Positions 21,712 through 34,455 of a stretch of DNA of 64,000 bases are shown piece after piece. The position numbers and the translations under genes are program-made. The stretch is taken from NCBI GenBank assembly GCA_037783545.1, contig JBBELK010000452.1, forward strand, positions 62,001 through 126,000, in the 5' to 3' direction. Within the stretch, counting starts at the first letter, position 1; every line of letters starts with the position of its first letter. This stretch comes from Henricia sp. BOLD:AAB3569. Taxonomy: Eukaryota > Echinodermata > Asteroidea > Spinulosida > Echinasteridae. The notes under the pieces are model-generated. The model saw nothing but the letters and a program-made list of their open reading frames with translations, made no database searches and was not told the DNA's origin.

Positions 21712-24700
21712 TCAACGGCCTTACAAATGTACACCAGCGCGGCGCATGCGCAGGGTGTCCCAACAGCCACGGTTAGGGGAATAACCACGCAGCCGAGCTC
21801 CGTTTTCCCTAAACTCTGAAATTTATCCGTCATTTCCCAGCGAAAATCTGTCAATTTTGCATGACAAGTGCGGAATATATACAGTTTGGAGCATGCAAAA
21901 TTTGAAGTTGGTTGGAAAATTCCTTGATTTCCAAATTTGCCGGCATTTGGGACACACTTTGACCTAATTCCCGTCTCAATCTGGAGTGAGTCAACGGCCG
22001 TACAAATGTACACCAGCGCGGCGCAGGGTGTCCCAACAGCCACGGTTAGGGGAATAACCACGCAGCCGAGCTCCGTTTTCCCTAAACTCTGACATTTCTC
22101 CGTCATTTCCCAGCGAAAATCTGTCAATTTTGCATGACAAGTGCGGAATATATACAGTTTGGAGCATGCAAAATTTGAAGTTGGTTGGAAAATTCCTTGA
22201 TTTCCAAATTTGCCGGCATTTGGGACACACTTTGACCTAATTCCCGTCACAATCTGGGGTGAGTCAACGGCCGTACAAATGTACACCAGCGCGGCGCATG
22301 CGCAGGGTGTCCCAACAGCCACGGTTAGGGGAATAACCACGCAGCCGAGCTCCGTTTTCCCTAAACTCTGAAATTTCACCGTCATTGCCCAGCGAAAATC
22401 TGTCAATTTTGCATGACAAGTGCGGAATATATACAGTTTGGAGCATGCAAAATTTGAAGTTGGTTGGAAAATTCCTTGATTTCCAAATTTGCCGGCATTT
22501 GGGACACACTTTGACCTAATTCCCGTCACAATCTGGGGTGAGTCAACGGCCGTACAAATGTACACCAGCGCGGCGCATGCGCAGGGTGTCCCAACAGCCA
22601 CGGTTAGGGGAATAACCACGCAGCCGAGCTCCGTTTTCCCTAAACTCTGAAATTTCTCCGTCATTTCCCAGCGAAAATCTGTCAATTTTGCATGACAAGT
22701 GCGGAATATATACAGTTTGGAGCATGCACAATTTGAAGTTGGTTGGTAAATTCCTTGATTTCCAAATTTGCCGGCATTTGGGACACACTTTGACCTAATT
22801 CCCGTCACAATCTGGGGTGAGTCAACGGCCGTACAAATGTACACCAGCGCGGCGCATGCGCAGGGTGTCCCAACAGCCACGGTTATGGGAATAACCACGC
22901 AGCCGAGCTCCGTTTTCCCTAAACTCTGAAATTTCTCCGTCATTTCCCAGCGAAAATCTGTCAATTTTGCATGACAAGTGCGGAATATATACAGTTTGGA
23001 GCATGCAAAATATGAAGTTGGTTGGAAAATTCCTTGATTTCCAAATTTGCCGGCATTTGAGACACACTTTGACCTAATTTCTGTCACAATCTGGGGTGAG
23101 TCAACGGCCGTACAAATGTACACCAGCGCCGCGCAGGGTGTCCCAACAGCCACGGTTAGGGGAATAACCACGCAGCCGAGCTCCGTTTTCCCTAAACTCT
23201 GACATTTCTCCGTCATTTCCCAGCGAAAATCTGTCAATTTTGCATGACAAGTGCGGAATATATACAGTTTGGAGCATGCAAAATTTGAAGTTGGTTGGAA
23301 AATTCCTTGATTTCCAAATTTGCCGGCATTTGGGACACACTTTGACCTAATTCCCGTCACAATCTGGGGTGAGTCAACGGCCGTACAAATGTACACCAGC
23401 GCGGCGCATGCGCAGGGTGTCCCAACAGCCACGGTTAGGGGAATAACCACGCAGCCGAGCTCCGTTTTCCCTAAACTCTGAAATTTCTCCGTCATTTCCC
23501 AGCGAAAATCTGTCAATTTTGCATGACAAGTGCGGAATATATACAGTTTGGAGCATGCAAAATTTGAAGTTGGTTGGAAAATTCCTTGATTTCCAAATTT
23601 GCCGGCATTTGGGACACACTTTGACCTAATTCCCGTCACAATCTGGGGTGAGTCAACGGCCGTACAAATGTACACCAGCGCGGCGCATGCGCAGGGTGTC
23701 CCAACAGCCACGGTTATGGGAATAACCACGCAGCCAAGCTCCGTTTTCCCTAAACTCTGAAATTTCTCCGTCATTTCCCAGCAAAAATCTGTCAATTTTG
23801 CATGACAAGTGCGGAATATATACAGTTTTGAGCATGCAAAATTTGAAGTTGGTTGGAAAATTCCTTGATTTCCAAATTTGCCGGCATTTGAGACACACTT
23901 TGACCTAATTCCCGTCACAATCTGGGGTGAGTCAACGGCCGTACAAATGTACACCAGCGCCGCGCAGGGTGTCCCAACAGCCACGGTTAGGGGAATAACC
24001 ACGAAGCCGAGCTCCGTTTTCCCTAAACTCTGAAATTTCTCCGTCATTTCCCAGCGAAAATCTGTCAATTTTGCATGACAAGTGCGGAATATATACAGTT
24101 TGGAGCATGCAAAATTTGAAGTTGGTTGGAAAATTCCTTGATTTCCAAATTTGCCGGCATTTGGGACACACTTTGACCTAATTCCCGTCACAATCTGGGG
24201 TGAGTCAACGGCCGTACAAATGTACACCAGCGCGGCGCATGCGCAGGGTGTCCCAACAGCCACGGTTAGGGGAATAACCACGCAGCCGAGCTCCGTTTTC
24301 CCTAAACTCTGAAATTTCTCCGTCATTTCCCAGCGAAAATCTGTCAATTTTGCATGACAAGTGCGGAATATATACAGTTTGGAGCATGCAAAATTTGAAG
24401 TTGGTTGGAAAATTCCTTGATTTCCAAATTTGCCGGCATTTGGGACACACTTTGACCTAATTCCCGTCACAATCTGGGGTGAGTCAACGGCCGTACAAAT
24501 GTACACCAGCGCGGCGCATGCGCAGGGTGTCCCAACAGCCACGGTTATGGGAATAACCACGCAGCCAAGCTCCGTTTTCCCTAAACTCTGAAATTTCTCC
24601 GTCATTTCCCAGCGAAAATCTGTCAATTTTGCATGACAAGTGCGGAATATATACAGTTTTGAGCATGCAAAATTTGAAGTTGGTTGGAAAATTCCTTGAT

Positions 24701-26145
24701 TTCCAAATTTGCCGGCATTTGAGACACACTTTGACCTAATTCCCGTCACAATCTGGGGTGAGTCAACGGCCGTACAAATGTACACCAGCGCCGCGCAGGG
24801 TGTCCCAACAGCCACGGTTAGGGGAATAACCACGAAGCCGAGCTCCGTTTTCCCTAAACTCTGAAATTTCTCCGTCATTTCCCAGCGAAAATCTGTCAAT
24901 TTTGCATGACAAGTGCGGAATATATACAGTTTGGAGCATGCAAAATTTGAAGTTGGTTGGAAAATTCCTTGATTTCCAAATTTGCCGGCATTTGGGACAC
25001 ACTTTGACCTAATTCCCGTCACAATCTGGGGTGAGTCAACGGCCGTACAAATGTACACCAGCGCGGCGCATGCGCAGGGTGTCCCAACAGCCACGGTTAG
25101 GGGAATAACCACGCAGCCGAGCTCCGTTTTCCCTAAACTCTGAAATTTCTCCGTCATTTCCCAGCGAAAATCTGTCAATTTTGCATGACAAGTGCGGAAT
25201 ATATACAGTTTGGAGCATGCAAAATTTGAAGTTGGTTGGAAAATTCCTTGATTTCCAAATTTGCCGGCATTTGGGACACACTTTGACCTAATTCCCGTCA
25301 CAATCTGGGGTGAGTCAACGGCCGTACAAATGTACACCAGCGCGGCGCATGCGCAGGGTGTCCCAACAGCCACGGTTATGGGAATAACCACGCAGCCAAG
25401 CTCCGTTTTCCCTAAACTCTGAAATTTCTCCGTCATTTCCCAGCGAAAATCTGTCAATTTTGCATGACAAGTGCGGAAAATATACAGTTTTGAACATGCA
25501 AAATTTGAAGTTGGTTGGAAAATTCCTTGATTTCCAAATTTGCCGGCATTTGAGACACACTTTGACCTAATTCCCGTCACAATCTGGGGTGAGTCAACGG
25601 CCGTACAAATGTACACCAGCGCCGCGCAGGGTGTCCCAACAGCCACGGTTAGGGGAATAACCACGAAGCCGAGCTCCGTTTTCCCTAAACTCTGAAATTT
25701 CTCCGTCATTTCCCAGCGAAAATCTGTCAATTTTGCATGACAAGTGCGGAATATATACAGTTTGGAGCATGCAAAATTTGAAGTTGGTTGGAAAATTCCT
25801 TGATTTCCAAATTTGCCGGCATTTGGGACACACTTTGACCTAATTCCCGTCACAATCTGGGGTGAGTCAACGGCCGTACAAATGTACACCAGCGCGGCGC
25901 ATGCGCAGGGTGTCCCAACAGCCACGGTTAGGGGAATAACCACGCAGCCGAGCTCCGTTTTCCCTAAACTCTGAAATTTCTCCGTCATTTCCCAGCGAAA
26001 ATCCGTCAATTTTGCATGACAAGTGCGGAATATATACAGTTTGGAGCATGCAAAATTTGAAGTTGGTTGGAAAATTCCTTGATTTCCAAATTTGCCGGCA
26101 TTTGGGACACACTTTGACCTAATTCCCGTCACAATCTGGGGCGAG
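21712..26145. repeat. 16-unit higher-order repeat (4,434 bp)
   Basis: Units start at 21712 (a), 21991 (b), 22264 (c), 22543 (d), 22822 (e), 23101 (f), 23374 (g), 23653 (h, with CAGCAAAAATC), 23932 (i), 24205 (g), 24484 (h), 24763 (i), 25036 (g or l), 25315 (m), 25594 (n) and 25867 (o, with AATCCGTC). Compared with the 15-unit form, the j-k pair is absent and the three-unit g-h-i group (831 bp) is present twice. The differences are whole units, as unequal exchange would produce. Confidence 0.92.
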
Positions 26146-29100
26146 TCAACGGCCTTACAAATGTACACCAGCGCGGCGCATGCGCAGGGTGTCCCAACAG
26201 CCACGGTTAGGGGAATAACCACGCAGCCGAGCTCCGTTTTCCCTAAACTCTGAAATTTATCCGTCATTTCCCAGCGAAAATCTGTCAATTTTGCATGACA
26301 AGTGCGGAATATATACAGTTTGGAGCATGCAAAATTTGAAGTTGGTTGGAAAATTCCTTGATTTCCAAATTTGCCGGCATTTGGGACACACTTTGACCTA
26401 ATTCCCGTCTCAATCTGGAGTGAGTCAACGGCCGTACAAATGTACACCAGCGCGGCGCAGGGTGTCCCAACAGCCACGGTTAGGGGAATAACCACGCAGC
26501 CGAGCTCCGTTTTCCCTAAACTCTGACATTTCTCCGTCATTTCCCAGCGAAAATCTGTCAATTTTGCATGACAAGTGCGGAATATATACAGTTTGGAGCA
26601 TGCAAAATTTGAAGTTGGTTGGAAAATTCCTTGATTTCCAAATTTGCCGGCATTTGGGACACACTTTGACCTAATTCCCGTCACAATCTGGGGTGAGTCA
26701 ACGGCCGTACAAATGTACACCAGCGCGGCGCATGCGCAGGGTGTCCCAACAGCCACGGTTAGGGGAATAACCACGCAGCCGAGCTCCGTTTTCCCTAAAC
26801 TCTGAAATTTCACCGTCATTGCCCAGCGAAAATCTGTCAATTTTGCATGACAAGTGCGGAATATATACAGTTTGGAGCATGCAAAATTTGAAGTTGGTTG
26901 GAAAATTCCTTGATTTCCAAATTTGCCGGCATTTGGGACACACTTTGACCTAATTCCCGTCACAATCTGGGGTGAGTCAACGGCCGTACAAATGTACACC
27001 AGCGCGGCGCATGCGCAGGGTGTCCCAACAGCCACGGTTAGGGGAATAACCACGCAGCCGAGCTCCGTTTTCCCTAAACTCTGAAATTTCTCCGTCATTT
27101 CCCAGCGAAAATCTGTCAATTTTGCATGACAAGTGCGGAATATATACAGTTTGGAGCATGCACAATTTGAAGTTGGTTGGTAAATTCCTTGATTTCCAAA
27201 TTTGCCGGCATTTGGGACACACTTTGACCTAATTCCCGTCACAATCTGGGGTGAGTCAACGGCCGTACAAATGTACACCAGCGCGGCGCATGCGCAGGGT
27301 GTCCCAACAGCCACGGTTATGGGAATAACCACGCAGCCGAGCTCCGTTTTCCCTAAACTCTGAAATTTCTCCGTCATTTCCCAGCGAAAATCTGTCAATT
27401 TTGCATGACAAGTGCGGAATATATACAGTTTGGAGCATGCAAAATATGAAGTTGGTTGGAAAATTCCTTGATTTCCAAATTTGCCGGCATTTGAGACACA
27501 CTTTGACCTAATTTCTGTCACAATCTGGGGTGAGTCAACGGCCGTACAAATGTACACCAGCGCCGCGCAGGGTGTCCCAACAGCCACGGTTAGGGGAATA
27601 ACCACGCAGCCGAGCTCCGTTTTCCCTAAACTCTGACATTTCTCCGTCATTTCCCAGCGAAAATCTGTCAATTTTGCATGACAAGTGCGGAATATATACA
27701 GTTTGGAGCATGCAAAATTTGAAGTTGGTTGGAAAATTCCTTGATTTCCAAATTTGCCGGCATTTGGGACACACTTTGACCTAATTCCCGTCACAATCTG
27801 GGGTGAGTCAACGGCCGTACAAATGTACACCAGCGCGGCGCATGCGCAGGGTGTCCCAACAGCCACGGTTAGGGGAATAACCACGCAGCCGAGCTCCGTT
27901 TTCCCTAAACTCTGAAATTTCTCCGTCATTTCCCAGCGAAAATCTGTCAATTTTGCATGACAAGTGCGGAATATATACAGTTTGGAGCATGCAAAATTTG
28001 AAGTTGGTTGGAAAATTCCTTGATTTCCAAATTTGCCGGCATTTGGGACACACTTTGACCTAATTCCCGTCACAATCTGGGGTGAGTCAACGGCCGTACA
28101 AATGTACACCAGCGCGGCGCATGCGCAGGGTGTCCCAACAGCCACGGTTATGGGAATAACCACGCAGCCAAGCTCCGTTTTCCCTAAACTCTGAAATTTC
28201 TCCGTCATTTCCCAGCAAAAATCTGTCAATTTTGCATGACAAGTGCGGAATATATACAGTTTTGAGCATGCAAAATTTGAAGTTGGTTGGAAAATTCCTT
28301 GATTTCCAAATTTGCCGGCATTTGAGACACACTTTGACCTAATTCCCGTCACAATCTGGGGTGAGTCAACGGCCGTACAAATGTACACCAGCGCCGCGCA
28401 GGGTGTCCCAACAGCCACGGTTAGGGGAATAACCACGAAGCCGAGCTCCGTTTTCCCTAAACTCTGAAATTTCTCCGTCATTTCCCAGCGAAAATCTGTC
28501 AATTTTGCATGACAAGTGCGGAATATATACAGTTTGGAGCATGCAAAATTTGAAGTTGGTTGGAAAATTCCTTGATTTCCAAATTTGCCGGCATTTGGGA
28601 CACACTTTGACCTAATTCCCGTCACAATCTGGGGTGAGTCAACGGCCGTACAAATGTACACCAGCGCGGCGCATGCGCAGGGTGTCCCAACAGCCACGGT
28701 TAGGGGAATAACCACGCAGCCGAGCTCCGTTTTCCCTAAACTCTGAAATTTCTCCGTCATTTCCCAGCGAAAATCTGTCAATTTTGCATGACAAGTGCGG
28801 AATATATACAGTTTGGAGCATGCAAAATTTGAAGTTGGTTGGAAAATTCCTTGATTTCCAAATTTGCCGGCATTTGGGACACACTTTGACCTAATTCCCG
28901 TCACAATCTGGGGTGAGTCAACGGCCGTACAAATGTACACCAGCGCGGCGCATGCGCAGGGTGTCCCAACAGCCACGGTTATGGGAATAACCACGCAGCC
29001 AAGCTCCGTTTTCCCTAAACTCTGAAATTTCTCCGTCATTTCCCAGCGAAAATCTGTCAATTTTGCATGACAAGTGCGGAATATATACAGTTTTGAGCAT

Positions 29101-29748
29101 GCAAAATTTGAAGTTGGTTGGAAAATTCCTTGATTTCCAAATTTGCCGGCATTTGAGACACACTTTGACCTAATTCCCGTCACAATCTGGGGTGAGTCAA
29201 CGGCCGTACAAATGTACACCAGCGCCGCGCAGGGTGTCCCAACAGCCACGGTTAGGGGAATAACCACGAAGCCGAGCTCCGTTTTCCCTAAACTCTGAAA
29301 TTTCTCCGTCATTTCCCAGCGAAAATCTGTCAATTTTGCATGACAAGTGCGGAATATATACAGTTTGGAGCATGCAAAATTTGAAGTTGGTTGGAAAATT
29401 CCTTGATTTCCAAATTTGCCGGCATTTGGGACACACTTTGACCTAATTCCCGTCACAATCTGGGGTGAGTCAACGGCCGTACAAATGTACACCAGCGCGG
29501 CGCATGCGCAGGGTGTCCCAACAGCCACGGTTAGGGGAATAACCACGCAGCCGAGCTCCGTTTTCCCTAAACTCTGAAATTTCTCCGTCATTTCCCAGCG
29601 AAAATCTGTCAATTTTGCATGACAAGTGCGGAATATATACAGTTTGGAGCATGCAAAATTTGAAGTTGGTTGGAAAATTCCTTGATTTCCAAATTTGCCG
29701 GCATTTGGGACACACTTTGACCTAATTCCCGTCACAATCTGGGGCGAG
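26146..29748. repeat. 13-unit higher-order repeat (3,603 bp)
   Basis: Units start at 26146 (a), 26425 (b), 26698 (c), 26977 (d), 27256 (e), 27535 (f), 27808 (g), 28087 (h, with CAGCAAAAATC), 28366 (i), 28639 (g), 28918 (h), 29197 (i) and 29470 (o, without AATCCGTC). It follows the previous module at +4,434 up to the second i unit, including the private CAGCAAAAATC change, then omits the three units before o. The two modules are therefore close relatives separated by one three-unit deletion or gain. Confidence 0.92.
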
Positions 29749-32700
29749 TCAACGGCCTTACAAATGTACACCAGCGCGGCGCATGCGCAGGGTGTCCCAA
29801 CAGCCACGGTTAGGGGAATAACCACGCAGCCGAGCTCCGTTTTCCCTAAACTCTGAAATTTATCCGTCATTTCCCAGCGAAAATCTGTCAATTTTGCATG
29901 ACAAGTGCGGAATATATACAGTTTGGAGCATGCAAAATTTGAAGTTGGTTGGAAAATTCCTTGATTTCCAAATTTGCCGGCATTTGGGACACACTTTGAC
30001 CTAATTCCCGTCTCAACCTGGAGTGAGTCAACGGCCGTACAAATGTACACCAGCGCGGCGCAGGGTGTCCCAACAGCCACGGTTAGGGGAATAACCACGC
30101 AGCCGAGCTCCGTTTTCCCTAAACTCTGACATTTCTCCGTCATTTCCCAGCGAAAATCTGTCAATTTTGCATGACAAGTGCGGAATATATACAGTTTGGA
30201 GCATGCAAAATTTGAAGTTGGTTGGAAAATTCCTTGATTTCCAAATTTGCCGGCATTTGGGACACACTTTGACCTAATTCCCGTCACAATCTGGGGTGAG
30301 TCAACGGCCGTACAAATGTACACCAGCGCGGCGCATGCGCAGGGTGTCCCAACAGCCACGGTTAGGGGAATAACCACGCAGCCGAGCTCCGTTTTCCCTA
30401 AACTCTGAAATTTCACCGTCATTGCCCAGCGAAAATCTGTCAATTTTGCATGACAAGTGCGGAATATATACAGTTTGGAGCATGCAAAATTTGAAGTTGG
30501 TTGGAAAATTCCTTGATTTCCAAATTTGCCGGCATTTGGGACACACTTTGACCTAATTCCCGTCACAATCTGGGGTGAGTCAACGGCCGTACAAATGTAC
30601 ACCAGCGCGGCGCATGCGCAGGGTGTCCCAACAGCCACGGTTAGGGGAATAACCACGCAGCCGAGCTCCGTTTTCCCTAAACTCTGAAATTTCTCCGTCA
30701 TTTCCCAGCGAAAATCTGTCAATTTTGCATGACAAGTGCGGAATATATACAGTTTGGAGCATGCCAAATTTGAAGTTGGTTGGTAAATTCCTTGATTTCC
30801 AAATTTGCCGGCATTTGGGACACACTTTGACCTAATTCCCGTCACAATCTGGGGTGAGTCAACGGCCGTACAAATGTACACCAGCGCGGCGCATGCGCAG
30901 GGTGTCCCAACAGCCACGGTTATGGGAATAACCACGCAGCCGAGCTCCGTTTTCCCTAAACTCTGAAATTTCTCCGTCATTTCCCAGCGAAAATCTGTCA
31001 ATTTTGCATGACAAGTGCGGAATATATACAGTTTGGAGCATGCAAAATATGAAGTTGATTGGAAAATTCCTTGATTTCCAAATTTGCCGGCATTTGAGAC
31101 ACACTTTGACCTAATTTCTGTCACAATCTGGGGTGAGTCAACGGCCGTACAAATGTACACCAGCGCCGCGCAGGGTGTCCCAACAGCCACGGTTAGGGGA
31201 ATAACCACGCAGCCGAGCTCCGTTTTCCCTAAACTCTGACATTTCTCCGTCATTTCCCAGCGAAAATCTGTCAATTTTGCATGACAAGTGCGGAATATAT
31301 ACAGTTTGGAGCATGCAAAATTTGAAGTTGGTTGGAAAATTCCTTGATTTCCAAATTTGCCGGCATTTGGGACACACTTTGACCTAATTCCCGTCACAAT
31401 CTGGGGTGAGTCAACGGCCGTACAAATGTACACCAGCGCGGCGCATGCGCAGGGTGTCCCAACAGCCACGGTTAGGGGAATAACCACGCAGCCGAGCTCC
31501 GTTTTCCCTAAACTCTGAAATTTCTCCGTCATTTCCCAGCGAAAATCTGTCAATTTTGCATGACAAGTGCGGAATATATACAGTTTGGAGCATGCAAAAT
31601 TTGAAGTTGGTTGGAAAATTCCTTGATTTCCAAATTTGCCGGCATTTGGGACACACTTTGACCTAATTCCCGTCACAATCTGGGGTGAGTCAACGGCCGT
31701 ACAAATGTACACCAGCGCGGCGCATGCGCAGGGTGTCCCAACAGCCACGGTTATGGGAATAACCACGCAGCCAAGCTCCGTTTTCCCTAAACTCTGAAAT
31801 TTCTCCGTCATTTCCCAGCGAAAATCTGTCAATTTTGCATGACAAGTGCGGAATATATACAGTTTGGAGCATGCAAAATTTGAAGTTGGTTGGAAAATTC
31901 CTTGATTTCCAAATTTGCCGGCATTTGGGACACACTTTGACCTAATTCCCGTCACAATCTGGGGTGAGTCAACGGCCGTACAAATGTACACCAGCGCGGC
32001 GCATGCGCAGGGTGTCCCAACAGCCACGGTTAGGGGAATAACCACGCAGCCGAGCTCCGTTTTCCCTAAACTCTGAAATTTCTCCGTCATTTCCCAGCGA
32101 AAATCTGTCAATTTTGCATGACAAGTGCGGAATATATACAGTTTGGAGCATGCAAAATTTGAAGTTGGTTGGAAAATTCCTTGATTTCCAAATTTGCCGG
32201 CATTTGGGACACACTTTGACCTAATTCCCGTCACAATCTGGGGTGAGTCAACGGCCGTACAAATGTACACCAGCGCGGCGCATGCGCAGGGTGTCCCAAC
32301 AGCCACGGTTATGGGAATAACCACGCAGCCAAGCTCCGTTTTCCCTAAACTCTGAAATTTCTCCGTCATTTCCCAGCGAAAATCTGTCAATTTTGCATGA
32401 CAAGTGCGGAATATATACAGTTTTGAGCATGCAAAATTTGAAGTTGGTTGGAAAATTCCTTGATTTCCAAATTTGCCGGCATTTGAGACACACTTTGACC
32501 TAATTCCCGTCACAATCTGGGGTGAGTCAACGGCCGTACAAATGTACACCAGCGCCGCGCAGGGTGTCCCAACAGCCACGGTTAGGGGAATAACCACGAA
32601 GCCGAGCTCCGTTTTCCCTAAACTCTGAAATTTCTCCGTCATTTCCCAGCGAAAATCTGTCAATTTTGCATGACAAGTGCGGAATATATACAGTTTGGAG

Positions 32701-34455
32701 CATGCAAAATTTGAAGTTGGTTGGAAAATTCCTTGATTTCCAAATTTGCCGGCATTTGGGACACACTTTGACCTAATTCCCGTCACAATCTGGGGTGAGT
32801 CAACGGCCGTACAAATGTACACCAGCGCGGCGCATGCGCAGGGTGTCCCAACAGCCACGGTTAGGGGAATAACCACGCAGCCGAGCTCCGTTTTCCCTAA
32901 ACTCTGAAATTTCTCCGTCATTTCCCAGCGAAAATCTGTCAATTTTGCATGACAAGTGCGGAATATATACAGTTTGGAGCATGCCAAATTTGAAGTTGGT
33001 TGGTAAATTCCTTGATTTCCAAATTTGCCGGCATTTGGGACACACTTTGACCTAATTCCCGTCACAATCTGGGGTGAGTCAACGGCCGTACAAATGTACA
33101 CCAGCGCGGCGCATGCGCAGGGTGTCCCAACAGCCACGGTTATGGGAATAACCACGCAGCCGAGCTCCGTTTTCCCTAAACTCTGAAATTTCTCCGTCAT
33201 TTCCCAGCGAAAATCTGTCAATTTTGCATGACAAGTGCGGAATATATACAGTTTGGAGCATGCAAAATATGAAGTTGGTTGGAAAATTCCTTGATTTCCA
33301 AATTTGCCGGCATTTGAGACACACTTTGACCTAATTCCTGTCACAATCTGGGGTGAGTCAACGGCCGTACAAATGTACACCAGCGCCGCGCAGGGTGTCC
33401 CAACAGCCACGGTTAGGGGAATAACCACGAAGCCGAGCTCCGTTTTCCCTAAACACTGAAATTTCTCCGTCATTTCCCAGCGAAAATCTGTCAATTTTGC
33501 ATGACAAGTGCGGAATATATACAGTTTGGAGCATGCAAAATTTGAAGTTGGTTGGAAAATTCCTTGATTTCCAAATTTGCCGGCATTTGGGACACACTTT
33601 GACCTAATTCCCGTCACAATCTGGGGTGAGTCAACGGCCGTACAAATGTACACCAGCGCGGCGCAGGGTGTCCCAACAGCCACGGTTAGGGGAATAACCA
33701 CGCAGCTGAGCTCCGTTTTCCCTGAACTCTGAAATTTCTCCGTCATTTCCCAGCGAAAATCTGTCAATTTTGCATGACAAGTGCGGAATATATACAGTTT
33801 AGAGCATGCAAAATTTGAAGTTGGTTGGAAAATTCCTTGATTTCCAAATTTGCCGGCATTTGGGACACACTTTGACCTAATTCCCGTCACAATCTGGGGT
33901 GAGTCAACGGCCGTACAAATGTACACCAGCGCGGCGCAGGGTGTCCCAACAGCCACGGTTAGGGGAATAACCACGCAGCTGAGCTCCGTTTTCCCTGAAC
34001 TCTGAAATTTCTCCGTCATTTCCCAGCGAAAATCTGTCAATTTTGCATGACAAGTGCGGATTATATACAGTTTGGAGCATGCAAAATTTGAAGTTGGTTG
34101 GAAAATTCCTTGATTTCCAAATTTGCCGGCATTTGGGACACACTTTGACCTAATTCCCGTCACAATCTGGGGCGAGTCAACGGCCTTACAAATGTACACC
34201 AGCGCGGCGCATGCGCAGGGTGTCCCAACAGCCACGGTTAGGGGAATAACCACGCAGCCGAGCTCCGTTTTCCCTAAACTCTAAAATTTCTCCGTCATTT
34301 CCCAGCGAAAATCTGTCAATTTTGCATGACAAGTGCGGAATATATACAGTTTGGAGCATGCAAAATTTGAAGTTGGTTGGAAAATTCCTTGATTTCCAAA
34401 TTTGCCGGCATTTGGGACACACTTTGACCTAATTCCCGTCACAATCTGGGGCGAG
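29749..34455. repeat. 17-unit higher-order repeat (4,707 bp), diverged 3' half
   Basis: Units start at 29749 (a), 30028 (b, preceded by GTCTCAACCTGGAG), 30301 (c), 30580 (d, GCCAAATTTG), 30859 (e, GTTGATTGG), 31138 (f), 31411 (g), 31690 (h, lacking TTTTGAGC), 31969 (g), 32248 (h), 32527 (i), 32800 (d), 33079 (e), 33358 (i), 33631 (p: GCTGAG, CCCTGAAC, TTTAGAGC), 33904 (q: GCTGAG, GGATTATAT) and 34177 (r: GGCGAG, CCTTAC, CTCTAAAATTT). A second d-e-i run and the new types p, q and r mark the change toward the right-hand zone. Confidence 0.9.

Larger units (their letters stand above)
13524..34253 (-). other. 20.7-kb stop-free frame across the satellite, not called as a gene
   Basis: This minus-strand frame has 6,909 codons without a stop, covering about 75 units. 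It begins with GTG at 34253-34251, a poor start for a eukaryotic protein, and ends at TAG at 13526-13524, created by the CTCTAAAATTT variant. Each unit encodes 91 or 93 residues, including the stretches SKCVPNAGKFGNQGIFQPTS and KLYIFRTCHAKLTDFRWEM. The frame stays open because 273, 279 and the 6-bp switch are all multiples of three. Of 13 recurrent substitutions I translated, 12 change a residue and one (CCGAG to CCAAG) is silent, which gives no sign of purifying selection. I see no signal peptide, known domain or flanking gene structure. Coding is unlikely. Confidence 0.9.

Noticed and set aside
13524-34253. A giant repeat protein gene of 6,909 codons, and similar shorter frames to left and right.
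   Set aside because: It starts at GTG, has no flanking gene features, follows automatically from unit lengths divisible by three, and its recurrent substitutions are almost all residue-changing.
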